From: Halichondria panicea
Taxonomy: Eukaryota > Porifera > Demospongiae > Suberitida > Halichondriidae
Length of the DNA stretch: 64,000 nt
Direction of reading: 5' to 3'
NCBI RefSeq assembly: GCF_963675165.1
Contig: NC_087387.1
Location: forward strand, 5,110,990-5,174,989
This document shows positions 35,250 through 46,845 of the stretch, in pieces. A program made the position numbers and the translations under genes. The notes under the pieces are model-generated. The model saw only the letters and a list, made by a program, of their open reading frames with translations. It was not told the DNA's origin and did no database searches. Position 1 is the first letter of the stretch, and each line of letters opens with the position of its first letter.

Positions 35250-36706
35250 TCAGTTAAAGCCAACGAGCTTCTTCAGGTCAAAACTTGAATTGTCGTGAAG
35301 TTGGATCTCTCCTGGCTTCATCGGTACTTCATAATGCGATGCTGTTGTCAAACTTTGGAGTTTCATTTCATCAATCTTTCTGTTTTGCTCACAGTGTTGT
35401 CTTACTTGAGACGGAACCTGATCCAAAGTTGGAAGGCCTACCATAAAAATCCCCTTCTGAGCAAAATGTGTCACACTTTTTGCAGATTTCTGGAGGTCAT
35501 ACATTATTTCTTCCCTTGCTTGTTCAGACTTTTGGTCGCAGCAAGTAACGACAAGAGCTGTAACAGCTGAAGCATTTGGACTGGAGCGAAGAAGAGTCAT
35601 CACGGTTTGAAAGGAATCCCTTTCTTGTTTTGTAAATCGCTCAAGCTTAAATACAAAAACAATCAGGTTGACTGACTTAAACATAGTGATGCCTTGATTT
35701 GCTCTTTCCACAAGTGATCTTGATGGATGGTTATCTGCTACGCCCACTGTGTCTACAAGTGCAACTCCGTATGTAAGACCATTGGAGCAAAAGTCACGAG
35801 TAGAGTGAATTTCTGTTTTTCGAGTAGTGCTTTGGATCGACGTTCCAACAGGGAAAAAATCAGAGCCAAGAATAGCATTTGCTACGGTAGATTTTCCAGC
35901 TCCAGCTTTGCCGAAAAACAAAAGATTTCTTGTCATGCGAAAATGTGGCTGAGATGGAGGCTGATAAAATGGGGGTAATGGCCGAGTCGTCACTGCAGCT
36001 GGTTCTGGTCTAAACAATTCAAAGGGATCTGTAAAAAGATTATAGTTATATATAAGTGTTTATAGCATTTAATACCTGTTGGTTTCCCATAAGGTACTTC
36101 TTCTCCAGCTTGGGTGCACAATTCTTGAAGGATTTTCTCCTTTTTTTCCTTGTTCACACGACATATATAATGCATAGACTCGTGAACATCTTCCAATCGA
36201 GGCAGGCTAACCATAAAGACACTTTTCTTAGCAAAACCAATAACTTGTGGCATACAATGTTGGAGCATTTGATTAGCTTTTATCATCACCTCATCCTTCA
36301 CAATGTCACAACAAGTGACAATAACTGCAGTGATAGTGGAAGCATTCTGACCAAGACAAGATACAGCTTCTTCGAAAATTTCCCTGAGGTGATTGTCAAC
36401 AGGTTCAAGCTTGATCACAAACAGAACTAGGTTGAGAGTCTTGAGAGAATCCGAAGCAGTAGAGATACTCGTTTGCAGATTATGGTCATTTTGAGTTGAA
36501 CTGGTATTAACAAGAGCAAATTTGAAATGAAAGCCCATAGATTGACACTCTTTGATTAACACTTCTTGATGACATCTAGACCTTTCCATGGGAGATCCAA
36601 TTTTGAATAAATCACTTTTATTAGCTATAGCATTTGCAATAGAAGCTTTTCCTGTTCCGGTCCTGCCAATAATAAGGATGTTTCTACGTGGAACTCTGGA
36701 TGCCAT
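35250..36706 (-). CDS. two-domain GIMAP/AIG1-type GTPase
   Basis: Two exons, 36076-36706 and 35250-36028, joined across a 47-bp GT-AG intron (36029-36075), give 469 residues in frame. Each exon encodes one whole AIG1 GTPase domain. Domain 1 has IIGRTGTGKASIANAI (Ala in place of the Walker A Ser/Thr), a degraded G3 region (ALVNTSSTQND in place of DTxG) and TAVIVTCCD. Domain 2 has FFGKAGAGKSTVANAILG, ALVDTVGVADN, KLERFTKQERDSF and TALVVTCCDQK, all canonical. Domain 1 thus looks like a pseudo-GTPase fused to an active domain 2, linked by a Pro-rich segment (RPLPPFYQPPSQP). Double-domain GIMAPs occur in vertebrates (GIMAP8 has three). A broken copy lies at 9528-11577. Confidence 0.88.
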
Positions 36707-37366
36707 CTTTCACAAATTAGCTATTAATCACACTATAGCTTTTGCTGCAATGATAGAAAATGAATGATGTGCATACTCTTATTTGGAAGAGATAAGGAAA
36801 TTCATGCAGTTTTAAATTATCACAGACACACCCATACATGCATTATACCTATATAACCTAATGTTAAGACAAACGTGTTTATTGCACCTAGCTGTTGGAG
36901 TATATGTATTTTCTAATAATTATGACCTATACATTATAAATGACTTCGCATGTAGCTACGTAGAGTTATTAATAGCACAATTCTTCATTATTCAAGTCAT
37001 CTTAAAGTGCAGTTGAAACTAGGTAGCTCTTTTCTACTGAAAAATAGCTTGCACAGGTTTTCAGCTTTGTGATCAGCAATAAAACCTTTGTAACATGCAC
37101 ACTTAGCTATAATTATAGCCAACGTGTTTTAATGTCGGTGCACTTGGATGATGCAATAATTCTCTAGGTTGAGTAATGCACTCGCATGTATAGCTATATA
37201 CACTGCACAATTTGATTTATGAGTTTTAAACAATGGTTTAAAGTTGCAGACATGCATACAATCAACGTTTTCACAAAACCATAACTGTTACAGTTTAAAA
37301 GCTATAAACTATGTGTTTTACTTATAAAGGCTAGCTAATAAAAGTAAAAGTTTCTTTACCATGCAG
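36707..37366. other. intergenic between GIMAP genes
   Basis: AT-rich. About 37120-37190 resembles part of the 25974-26122 element (GTGTTTTAATG followed by GCACT). Nothing else is recognised. Confidence 0.5.
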
Positions 37367-38074
37367 TTAAAGAATAGTACAACGATCCCAAAAAGTATTT
37401 TTGTACAGCTCTTCAATGAGCCTTGCTTTGGTTGATCGCTTGACAACGCCCCACAGTTGTTCTTTATCTTTAGCAATAGACTCCTCATAGTAAGCTCTGA
37501 CTGCAAGAGGAAGTTTCATGTAATCACGTTTTGGAGGAAACCCAACAGCATAAATTCCAGCTTTCATGAACTCTGCCGTGGATTTTGTCAGTGGATTACT
37601 CCTGAACTCCTGGATAAGATCACGACGTGCCTTATCATCCTTGTTGTCACAATTGGTGATGACAAGTGCTGACATTACCGAGATGTGTTCGCCGAATTCG
37701 CTTCGTATAAAGTCGAAGCTATTCTTTTCTTCGGGAGTGAAGCGGCCTTCTCGTAGCACGAATACAACCAAGTTCATACCTTCTTTGAAATTTTTCTGCA
37801 CATACTTTTTCAGGGTTGCGATTGTTTCATCATTTGTTTTAGGACCTGTATCGAATAAACCGACAGTATCCATCACTTTCATTGTATAAAACGTGTTGCC
37901 TTCAGTAACTTCGACAAGACAGTGATCACATTGCTTTGTCCAACTTGAAACACACCCTGAAACAGAAAATCGATCATCACTGCGAGCAAATGCATTCGAT
38001 ATGGTTGATTTTCCAGCTCCAGTTTTACCTACAACCATCACACCACGGTACTCAACAATTCTTGACTGAGACAT
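37367..38074 (-). CDS. GIMAP/AIG1-type GTPase with canonical Walker A and CaaX box
   Basis: A 235-residue single-domain GTPase. The P-loop is MVVGKTGAGKSTISNAFA (about 13-30), with the normal Ser. G3 is VMDTVGLFDT. The AIG1 box is LREGRFTPEEKNSFDFI. The G4-like motif is ITNCDNKDD. It ends FWDRCTIL, and CTIL is a good CaaX box for geranylgeranylation. It is more distant from the other GTPases in the window than they are from each other, and pairs with the truncated fragment at 11787-12104. Membrane attachment by prenylation is inferred. Its role is unknown. Confidence 0.88.
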   Translation of the reverse strand: MSQSRIVEYRGVMVVGKTGAGKSTISNAFARSDDRFSVSGCVSSWTKQCDHCLVEVTEGNTFYTMKVMDTVGLFDTGPKTNDETIATLKKYVQKNFKEGMNLVVFVLREGRFTPEEKNSFDFIRSEFGEHISVMSALVITNCDNKDDKARRDLIQEFRSNPLTKSTAEFMKAGIYAVGFPPKRDYMKLPLAVRAYYEESIAKDKEQLWGVVKRSTKARLIEELYKNTFWDRCTIL

Positions 38075-39415
38075 GATCCCTGAGAAGCAACTGAAGTTGT
38101 GGTATCATTATTAATACGAGGCATAATTATACTGCATATATAGAATATGAATTCCATTTACATTTTTCATGTGACGACAAAATAACACTGACATGTATTT
38201 GTGGGCGATTTCATCCGAGAATTTATTTGGATCCATGCAGGAAGCAGTATAAAGTAATCGAATCAAGCCTTGCTCATACATAATAATTATAGTGATTGAC
38301 ATTGCTGCATAGGATACATGCATCTATTATTTCGACATGCAATACACTAATAAATGGCACAAACTGTCATGTCTATACTTTATCATAAGTATAACATGCG
38401 GCCAAACATCTATTCTCATAATTATATATATTATATAGATACAATGATCAACATAATTATTTAGCAAGTGGCTATCATTAATGAACATGCATATACAGGC
38501 ATAAATTATTATTATAATTATACAGTAGACTCTCGTTAATCTGGCCACCCTTGGGACTGTGCAGCTTGGCCAGAATAGTGAGCTAGGTGCATGGCTGTAT
38601 TTCACAATGCAGTGCTCTCACTATTACTAGTTGGTATATTAAAGTACGGTTATGGGGACACAGCAGTCAATAATTTTAGTAAACATGCGGATATATCTGA
38701 AACCATGCACGTACTACATAGTCTGTAATTGTCGCAACACACTCTTCTGAAGATTTTATAGACCTATATATGCATGTGACAGGCTCTGGGAAAAAGGACA
38801 TATTGCATGGAGCAGATATAATTGGTATTGAGCAATAGCCAGATTTATGGACTGCAGTGTATAATACTTAGCTTATAGTTATCTACAGTCTTTCTACTAC
38901 CTCTCTGCAAAATCTGATGCTCTGAATCCAACGCGTCCCAGCGAAGCGCTTTGTCTAAGCAGCCACCATTACCTTACTTTTCCCAATTTAGCAATCTTTA
39001 AGTGATGGGCGTTTCTCAATACCGCTATTTCAAAACTTTGAGTTTCCAACGCGCATAACTCAGGCATGAAAAGAGGTATGTGCATAGGAAATTCTTTGCT
39101 CTATCATCTGGTATTTAAATCTCAAATAGCCTGCTCCAATAATTATGGCCTTTTTCCCAGAGTCTATCACATATATTATACAACCAAAGAAAAGTATATA
39201 ACATCTAATTTAAACAGCTACACATTTTAGGGAAAAATTCAAAGGTATTACATCAGTGCATGCACAGTTCTATAGAGTTATTTTTCGCTATACTAGTATT
39301 ATACAAACAATTTGGTATGATAAAATAATGCACAATTAGATTAAAGAGTAATGTAATAACGTGATCAGAGGCCTATGAAAGTATTACTGCATAATGATGT
39401 TCATTGAGATCAGGT

Positions 39416-39500
39416 AATTCCTCCCCTTTCTGTCTGGCTCTGCAGGAGGCGTATGAATTTGTGGGAGTTATTCAAGACCAGCTGGCATCATCAGTGCATG
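39416..39500 (+). repeat. TCTGGCTCTGCAGGAGGCG dispersed unit
   Basis: Contains CTGTCTGGCTCTGCAGGAGG, a GTATGAATTTG stretch and TTATTCAAGACCAGCTG. Related copies are at about 41889-42016 and 42378-42500 (these two nearly identical), and the tandem array at 44540-44810. Confidence 0.65.
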
Positions 39501-40396
39501 ACTGACAAAGATTCATAGGCAGTGTGTCACATCTATACATCAATTAAAAGTTACACCCCATTTTATGCTGAAGGTGAGTCCAAGAAAATCAGCATTCATT
39601 TAAGAATTTGGCAAACCGGCACATGCAACATATACACACATGCATGCCGTGACAAGTTACAGCTATACTAGAAAAAAGTCTGAAAAAACAATGTGAAAGC
39701 TGCTAGCAGCTTTCACATCGGACTTTTTCAATTTTTTAGGCCCTGATTGGCGGGAAGCATCAATAATTATAATGTGGAGACGTACATGCATCAATCTGTC
39801 ACAACATTATAAACAATCATGCACACTTTCTACACAGGCGAATTTACATGCAAAGATTCATCTAATTGGTCCAACGGAATGTAACAGACAACTTTTCTCT
39901 CTTATATAACATGCAGTACAATTGTACCAACATTCCAATTGGCCATTATTTTATGCCATGTCAACAAGTAATAGTTATTACATTGAATTTCCATGATTTG
40001 TTGCCATTTGCTGCATATAGAAACCAGCATAGAAACCACTTGCTGCATATAGATGCAAAAAAAATAATTTGGTAGTTTTGATCTGTTTTGGTGGCTAGAA
40101 TCACAATAATTATTGTATAGTAAGTGCATCTGAACCCTACATAAGCTGTCTAGTATAAATTTACCACAGGAACCATAACTGTCTCACTGAGTGTGCACTG
40201 CTATCACCCTTTCTAGGTCAATCCAACCGTGGGGAAAAGGGTCATCACTTTTTGAATGTGTGCATGGTCAGCCCAACCCACCAACTTAGCTTGATTTGAT
40301 CATAGCAAGAGTTTATGATAGAGAGAGAGTATCGAACGTAGGCATACTGTGTATCAGATGTATGCGGAGAGTAACGTGACTTCCTGTATCTGTCAC

Positions 40397-40537
40397 AAGC
40401 TTGGAATTTGCACACTGACCAATCCAAGCGTGGGTGATGTAATCTATCAACCCATCCAAGTGTGGGTGATGTAATCTACTTTCTTGATAGATGACATCAC
40501 CCACACTTGGATTGGTCAGTGTGCAAATTCCAAGCTT
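40397..40537. mobile_element. 141-bp foldback repeat
   Basis: The arms read AAGCTTGGAATTTGCACACT with GACCAATCCAAG, returning as the complement. Inside, GTGGGTGATGTAATCTA occurs twice. No target duplication was noted. Confidence 0.7.
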
Positions 40538-43187
40538 AAACTCTTGATCATAGATTGAATAGATGGAAACGAGGTACCCTCGAAGTACCATCCATGTTTC
40601 CACGCGGTTTTAATTGAGGCTTACTTCCAACGTGGGGGTCTAAACATGAATAATTCATGAGAATTGTTTTGTTGTCTGTAAAAAGTCCACGAGCAGTTCT
40701 GCTGCTAAACATTAACTTCATTAAAATTAATACTTGTGGCCATTTGGGACACAGCATACTACTTAGTGACACAACCTTAGCTATATCATAGTAGATCTAG
40801 CTAAACTAACACAAGCATGAAAAATCGCTCTGTGTTAGACTAGCTACAAGATTGTATTTTCTTCGTTTCCAAATGATACTCACCATCAGGGGGCATTTGT
40901 TTATTAGAGGGGTCTTTGTGACGCATGCATTAGCCATGATTAGACTCAATAAGTTTCCCGGTAAACTTACCCAGGGTATAGAAAGCGAAACACGGATTGT
41001 TTCTGAGCTCTACATTGTAAAACATCATGTGAACCATTTCCGTTGCCAATCCCCCCCTTCTACTCTATCTATGATTTGATCGCCGCCCCCCCTATGAAGA
41101 CTTAGCCTAGCGAATTCCATCCGTACTGTAGCAGTTGTAGTGTAAACCATGTTACGGTACGAGTATGTCATACCACGTCACTATCAGACCGCATCTCAAG
41201 TGAGTGTGTAGGTGTATAGTGGTTAATTAGATATCAGCATACACGCTCATGGTCTGCTGTGGTTTGTACCTCCAGCCCACATTTAATTTATTCATGGCTA
41301 ACCGTTTACACAACTACAAGTGTTAGTGACGGATTCAGTCCGGGATATAGAATGGAATGTGCGTGGGAGTCGCATACTTCTCTTCATACACTCCTAGTAA
41401 GACGAAGTTGGGGAGGGCGTGGCCAGACTAACTTAAAAGATGGGCGTAGGTCAATGGTTAAGGTTGTGCACACACACACACTAACCAGTCAATTATGCCT
41501 TGCTGCTGCCTTGATGGAAGTATATGTGGCCTTTAAAAGCTGTAACTGGTCTAAACCTTCAATTTGACCGTAAAGGGACACACAAAAGATGAGTTGTGTC
41601 TGGAGAAAGTATAACTTATTATCTTTACAGGTGGTGGTGTAGATGGGAGCAGTAGCCACAAACAGGGGAATAAGCAGTTAAGATCACCAGGAAAAAAAGT
41701 CACATAGTGCTTCCAGTCAACAGCTCAGCAAAACTTCAAAGCATTCATGACACTCTCCAATCTACCACACAATCCACATTGATCAATATTGACAAGTTGA
41801 TAGCATGCTCCTTTGTTGTTGTACAGTAAAGGCTGATAGTTTGGGTGGGAGGTGGGATCTTCACTGAAAAGTCATATTTCTGTATGCCATATATTAATTC
41901 CTCCCCCTTCTGTCTGGCTCTGCAGGAGGCGTATGAATTTGCGAGAGTTATTCAAGACCAGCTGCAGTAATACAAGATTCACTGCATTGTTACACCCATT
42001 GAGCTCAAAATAACGTATATTGGCACTTGCATTTCCTATGATCTCAGAGGTCAAAAAGCAACAATGAGTTGAACTGGTATAGAATAATCTGTAAGTGAAC
42101 ATTGCTTGTTAACATAAAACATACTAATTTTAAGTTTGTAAGACCGTTCATGACGTTGTGCAGTATATGCTGACATAAGCCACAAATTATATGGTAGATA
42201 TTGGCACACTGTTTCCTTTGATCAGAGGTCAAAATGCTTGCAACAATTAATGTCCAATGTGACACATTATTTGTAGGTGATTTTCTCTAATTTCCCCTGA
42301 GATATAATATGTATACTGACCTCACCTGCTGCTCTTAATTCGAACAAATGAATTTACCCCATCATATATTCATGTCCATTAATTCCTCCCCCTTCTGTCT
42401 GGCTCTGCAGGAGGCGTATGAATTTGCGAGAGTTATTCAAGACCAGCTGCAGTAATACAAGATTCACTGCATTGTTACACCCATTGAGCTCAAAATAACG
42501 ATCTCATTCCAAGAATTGTTTGCTGATGACAAACCACACACATATGCATGCATTGACTGATTAAAGCTATACCGTAGGATGTAAGCTATACCTATAGCAT
42601 GGCTACATTCAACTATATACTTTCTTGCAACGCCATGAACATGCATGTGTAGATCTGATGATGCATGTGTTTACGCCAGGTGGTTATCCTATATGTGTAT
42701 ATGCGCCTGCTCTAGCTATATAATTATATACAATTCATGTACATTAAAATACCCATATCATATTTAAATGTTCAAAGAGCAAAATGGGTCTATATATAGT
42801 ATACTAGTAACTATAACTTATTTTTCAGTCGTCCCCCTCAGGTATCTATAGATCTAGAGAAAGTGAATGGCGTTCTACAGGAATGCTATTATCATAAATT
42901 GAAAAGGAAAGGGATTGGAAACGACCGGGCCGCCCTGTGTAAACGGGTGAAACACTCTGCGTTATGAATTCGCGCTCGCGAATATTATAATTTGATCGTA
43001 CTCCGGTCGTATTTCAACTGTTAGCTCTCCTACTGCGATACTGCACAACAACATTAGAATTATTATCTTAAGAGATTTGGTATACAAATACACAATTACT
43101 TCTTGACTTGAGACTTAAGCCAGTCACTCATTCATGCACTTATATATACATGCAGTTAACGTGTCCGTGGTGGCATTATAATACATG

Positions 43188-43341
43188 CACTATAAAAAAT
43201 GATGTGTGGTGTTTTCACACAAGTGCGTGACTATTGTGGCAAGTATATCAAGAGAAAAAAACGCACATTTTCCACAATATAATTATTTTAATAGTCACGC
43301 AACGCACTCTGCTTGAAAACCACACATCATTTTTTACAGTG
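43188..43341. mobile_element. CACTGTAAAAAATG-type miniature element, older copy
   Basis: The left end CACTATAAAAAATGATGTG and right end CATCATTTTTTACAGTG are inverted copies with one change. The inner arms share GTGCGTGACTATTGTGG. A fresher copy is at 43939-44078. Confidence 0.75.
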
Positions 43342-43365
43342 TAGGTTAACCATAGATTGAGTATA

Positions 43366-43664
43366 TACCGTATAGCGCGAAATTTTCGAGGCACTTATAT
43401 ATCGTGGATTGGCCTATAAAAGCCATTTCGTTGCACAATGTTCGCGGAATGACTGCTTACCGGAAGCCACGCCTTTAAATATTTGCATGATAGCAGGTAA
43501 TTCTAATTAAAGAACAATTTTCGTAGAATGTGTGAATCAATTGTTGTTTGGTAATCTTATTATTGTGTACTGGCCTTAGCTAATATGACTTAATTTTCGT
43601 GTAGAATTCTAACCCACGAAATCCGCGAAAATTAAGCCCCTCGAACATTTCGCGCTATACGGTA
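43366..43664. mobile_element. TACCGTATAGCGCG-ended element
   Basis: A 299-bp element with ends TACCGTATAGCGCGAAATTT and AATTT-like ATTTCGCGCTATACGGTA. A comparable but longer element (TACCGTATACCC ends) lies in a WDR37 intron at 60198-60955. Confidence 0.7.
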
Positions 43665-43938
43665 CTATGTTTTGCAAGTTGCTTGTCATTGCACACAGTA
43701 AATGGGCGTTGTCTCTGTAGTATTGTGGTTACTAGATCTAATCAGGAATGTTTATATCCTCTAATATCTACCTGCTCTTTTAGTGACTGTGCACTTCTAC
43801 AACTCCCATACTGGCTCAATCATGCAACAGAGGTATAGCAAGTCAACAGAGTACTGCATGTGCATATACACTAACAGCTTAGCTAACTAAGTTAGCAAAT
43901 TAAATTTTTTTTGCTGAATAGACACATTTACTTTACTA

Positions 43939-44078
43939 CACTGTAAAAAATGATGTGTGGTTTTGATGCAGAGTGCGTGGCTATTGTGGCAAACGTGCGT
44001 TTTTTCTTGCGTTTTTTCCTAATAATTGCCACAATAGTCACGCACTTGCGTCAAAACCACACACCATTTTTTACAGTG
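43939..44078. mobile_element. CACTGTAAAAAATG miniature element with TA duplication
   Basis: A 140-bp element. The ends are CACTGTAAAAAATGATGTGT and ACACCATTTTTTACAGTG, flanked by TA on both sides, as for Tc1/mariner-type transposition. It is almost entirely foldback. Confidence 0.8.
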
Positions 44079-44539
44079 TACAGACTCAGTAGTACTATAG
44101 ACAACGCCCATTTACTGTGCCCTATGACAAGCAACTTGCAAAACACAGTACTACTCAATCTATGGGTTAACACAATGGAATAGTGTTGGAATGAATGTAC
44201 TCACTTAATGGGACGTACATGCATGTATAACTGAAGCATGGATTGCATTGGGGCAATGCATATAATAATGATACAAGTAATGTGCTTAAACATCACACAG
44301 TACATTGTATACAGTATAGCATATGCAAACATATGAAAACCGCTTGTCAAATGACTGCTTTAAAAAAAGAATTATACAGTCAACCAGAGTCACAACTGAA
44401 CTGATTAATTTCTAGAGCTTATTTAGGATAAATCCAAGGTATATCTGCACTTTTGAGGTTGCTATGACATGTACATCTTGTATACATTATACAGATTTTT
44501 AGAGATATATACAATGCATGTGCCCTTCATATTTATGCA

Positions 44540-44810
44540 TGCATGTCCACTGATTCCTCCCCTTTTGCATGGCTCTGCAGGAGTCACATGAATTTGTCCT
44601 TCATATTCATCATGTCCATTGATTCCTCCCCTTTTGTATGGCTCTGCAGGAGTTACATGAATTTGTCCTTCATATTCATGTCCATTGATTCCTCCCCTTT
44701 TGTATGGCTCTGCAGGAGTCACATGATTTTGTCCTTCATATTCATGTCTATTGATTCCTCCCCCTTTGTCTGGCTCTGCATGAGTCAAATGAATTTGTGG
44801 CAGATATTTA
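44540..44810. repeat. tandem array of about 65-70-bp units
   Basis: Four units, each with GATTCCTCCCC, TGGCTCTGCAGGAG and ATGAATTTGTCCTTCATATT. The open frame on the reverse strand (repeats of HVTPAEPYKRGGING) follows from the repeat and is not taken as a gene. Confidence 0.75.
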
Positions 44811-46219
44811 TAGGAATAGCTGCAGCGATATAAACAACTTAAAAAGATTCATAGAGGGCGACGCATCTGTCTTATACTGTTTACTATGCTTTATTCATGT
44901 TAATGCATGGAGTCCAAGAAAATGTAATTCATGTCTATTCTAAGAATTGCTAAAATATTAATAATAGCTATTATAATTAAAGTATCCCAAACCACACATG
45001 CAATCCCATGAACAGTGTAAGTTATAGATCTGCAGCATGATGCATTCAACTATAAATTATTTGGTGGTTAATCCCAGGCATGCACCTGCTCTATCTATAA
45101 TTATTGCAACAGTAATGTGACAAGTTAAATATAGGATACTGCATGATCCATCGACTGAAAATAAACTATTGCATTATTATAGGTTTGTCTACGCAGCACA
45201 ATTGACATGCTACCAGGTAATGTACATTATATCATGCAGGAGCCCATAGATAAGAGAACTAGAGCACTAAAGTGCAAACCCTGGGCTAGCTGATGACATA
45301 ATTATTATAAAGAAACCAGAAGAGTGATATAATGCAGTGCATGCATGTATAGTGATGTACGACTGAGCTGTCTAGCACAGCAACTCAGACTGGAGGCATG
45401 CTAAACATTTGAGAACAGAGTTTTAGTGGTACATAGATTTATGCACTGTGGACTAACAGCAAAGAAGCCTGGAGTCTCGAGAAGTATGGCTGGAGTACGT
45501 AGGATCCCAGGCAGAGTCAAGACAACAAACCAGTAACATTAACAATTCTAGCTTTCTATTGTAGTGACCCTTTTCCATTGTTCCTGGTACGGGATCACTT
45601 CAGCTGTAAATACGTAGGGTGCCTCGAATAAAGGCCAACGTGCTAGTTCAAGCTTCTTAGCTTTTGCGAACTTTTATACGACAACAAAGTTTTAACATCG
45701 AAATCTGTCACATTTAAAACTATTGTTTGGAGGCTATATCCATGCTGGAAATGCAGTGCTATGGCATCCAGGTGAGTAGACTCACATGTCACACACAAAC
45801 AAACAAACCAACAGACTTCTATACCAGTCCTGTGGCCGCCCACGCGCGCCTCGGGTAATTATTATGGGCTCTCCTGATTATAATTATAGACTCAATTGTT
45901 CAGTGCAAACATGTCCTATATATATAAAGGATGTCCAATTAACTTTTTGAGCAGCAGTAATGTGTAATAGGGTATACTGTAATCCATCGACTGAAAGTAA
46001 ATTGCATTGCACATGCAACTTGTATACACTTGTTTCGCAGCACACCAACATATTTCTGACTGCTATAAGTAAAGGTAATTTTCTGCCCATGGATGTATTG
46101 GCGCGCCCCCATATGCCCAAATGTGTATTTTATGGGAGTATAGCTGAGGGTGTACACTACAGTTTGGTACCAACCTCCATCATGTTCTGATAGCTTTGAG
46201 ATTCTCAGCACACTCTGAC

Positions 46220-46378
46220 CAGAGGAGGTCTGACATGCATGCATGCACGAATCATTACAACTACTATAGCTAGTGCATTGTGGCCTGGACATTATCACGC
46301 GTACGACCGCAATAATATGACATTAATGCACTGAACTTGTGAGTGATTCGTGCAAGCATGCATGTCGGACCTCCTCTG
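46220..46378. mobile_element. CAGAGGAGG-family element, 159 bp
   Basis: The ends CAGAGGAGGTCTGACATGCA and TGCATGTCGGACCTCCTCTG are inverted copies, with further matching arms (TGCACGAATC and complement). The 9-bp flanks agree at only 5 of 9, with mostly transition differences. Confidence 0.75.
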
Positions 46379-46845
46379 CGTTTCGACCATTATTTGCAAA
46401 GTATTCCGACTGCATGTGTATCTATATACATTCTATTCCATTACATTATTACTTACTTGTGATGTGTTTTATAAGTAGTGGGCTCATAGTTTAATAGCGG
46501 AAGACACATCATTGCATCTAGATCTACATAATTATAATGAATAATTATGAATCAGATATTTGGCCAGCATAATTATGCAGCACAAAAATTACATGTAATG
46601 GATTTTACCCTACAACAAAATATGAAAAGCTTCTCACCTGAGTAATTAAAATGAGCCAATAATTAAATAATTATTAGGTAAAGATCATCATACATGTAGG
46701 TATATCTCACACAGAAACAAGTTAACAAATACACACAAAGTACGTTGTTGTATGATATATATATACGTACAAACAAAATTTAATAGCAACAAAAAAAGAC
46801 CTGATATGTATAATTATTATGATGGCGAATGTTAAAGTTGCATGG

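Larger units (their letters stand above)
38075..46845. other. gene-poor, repeat-rich interval
   Basis: About 8.8 kb with no supported gene. Pieces not listed elsewhere: a short palindrome at 39672-39735 (AAAAAGTC, GAAAGCTGC and complements), a palindrome at 40563-40603, an inverted copy of the 7349-type repeat at 40938-41075, and relatives of the 20880 repeat at 43665-44154. An AT-rich stretch at 44860-46190 shows no structure. Confidence 0.55.

Noticed and set aside
44462-44788. Repetitive peptide frame (AEPYKRGGING repeats)
   Set aside because: It mirrors a tandem DNA repeat whose single copies elsewhere have no open frame.
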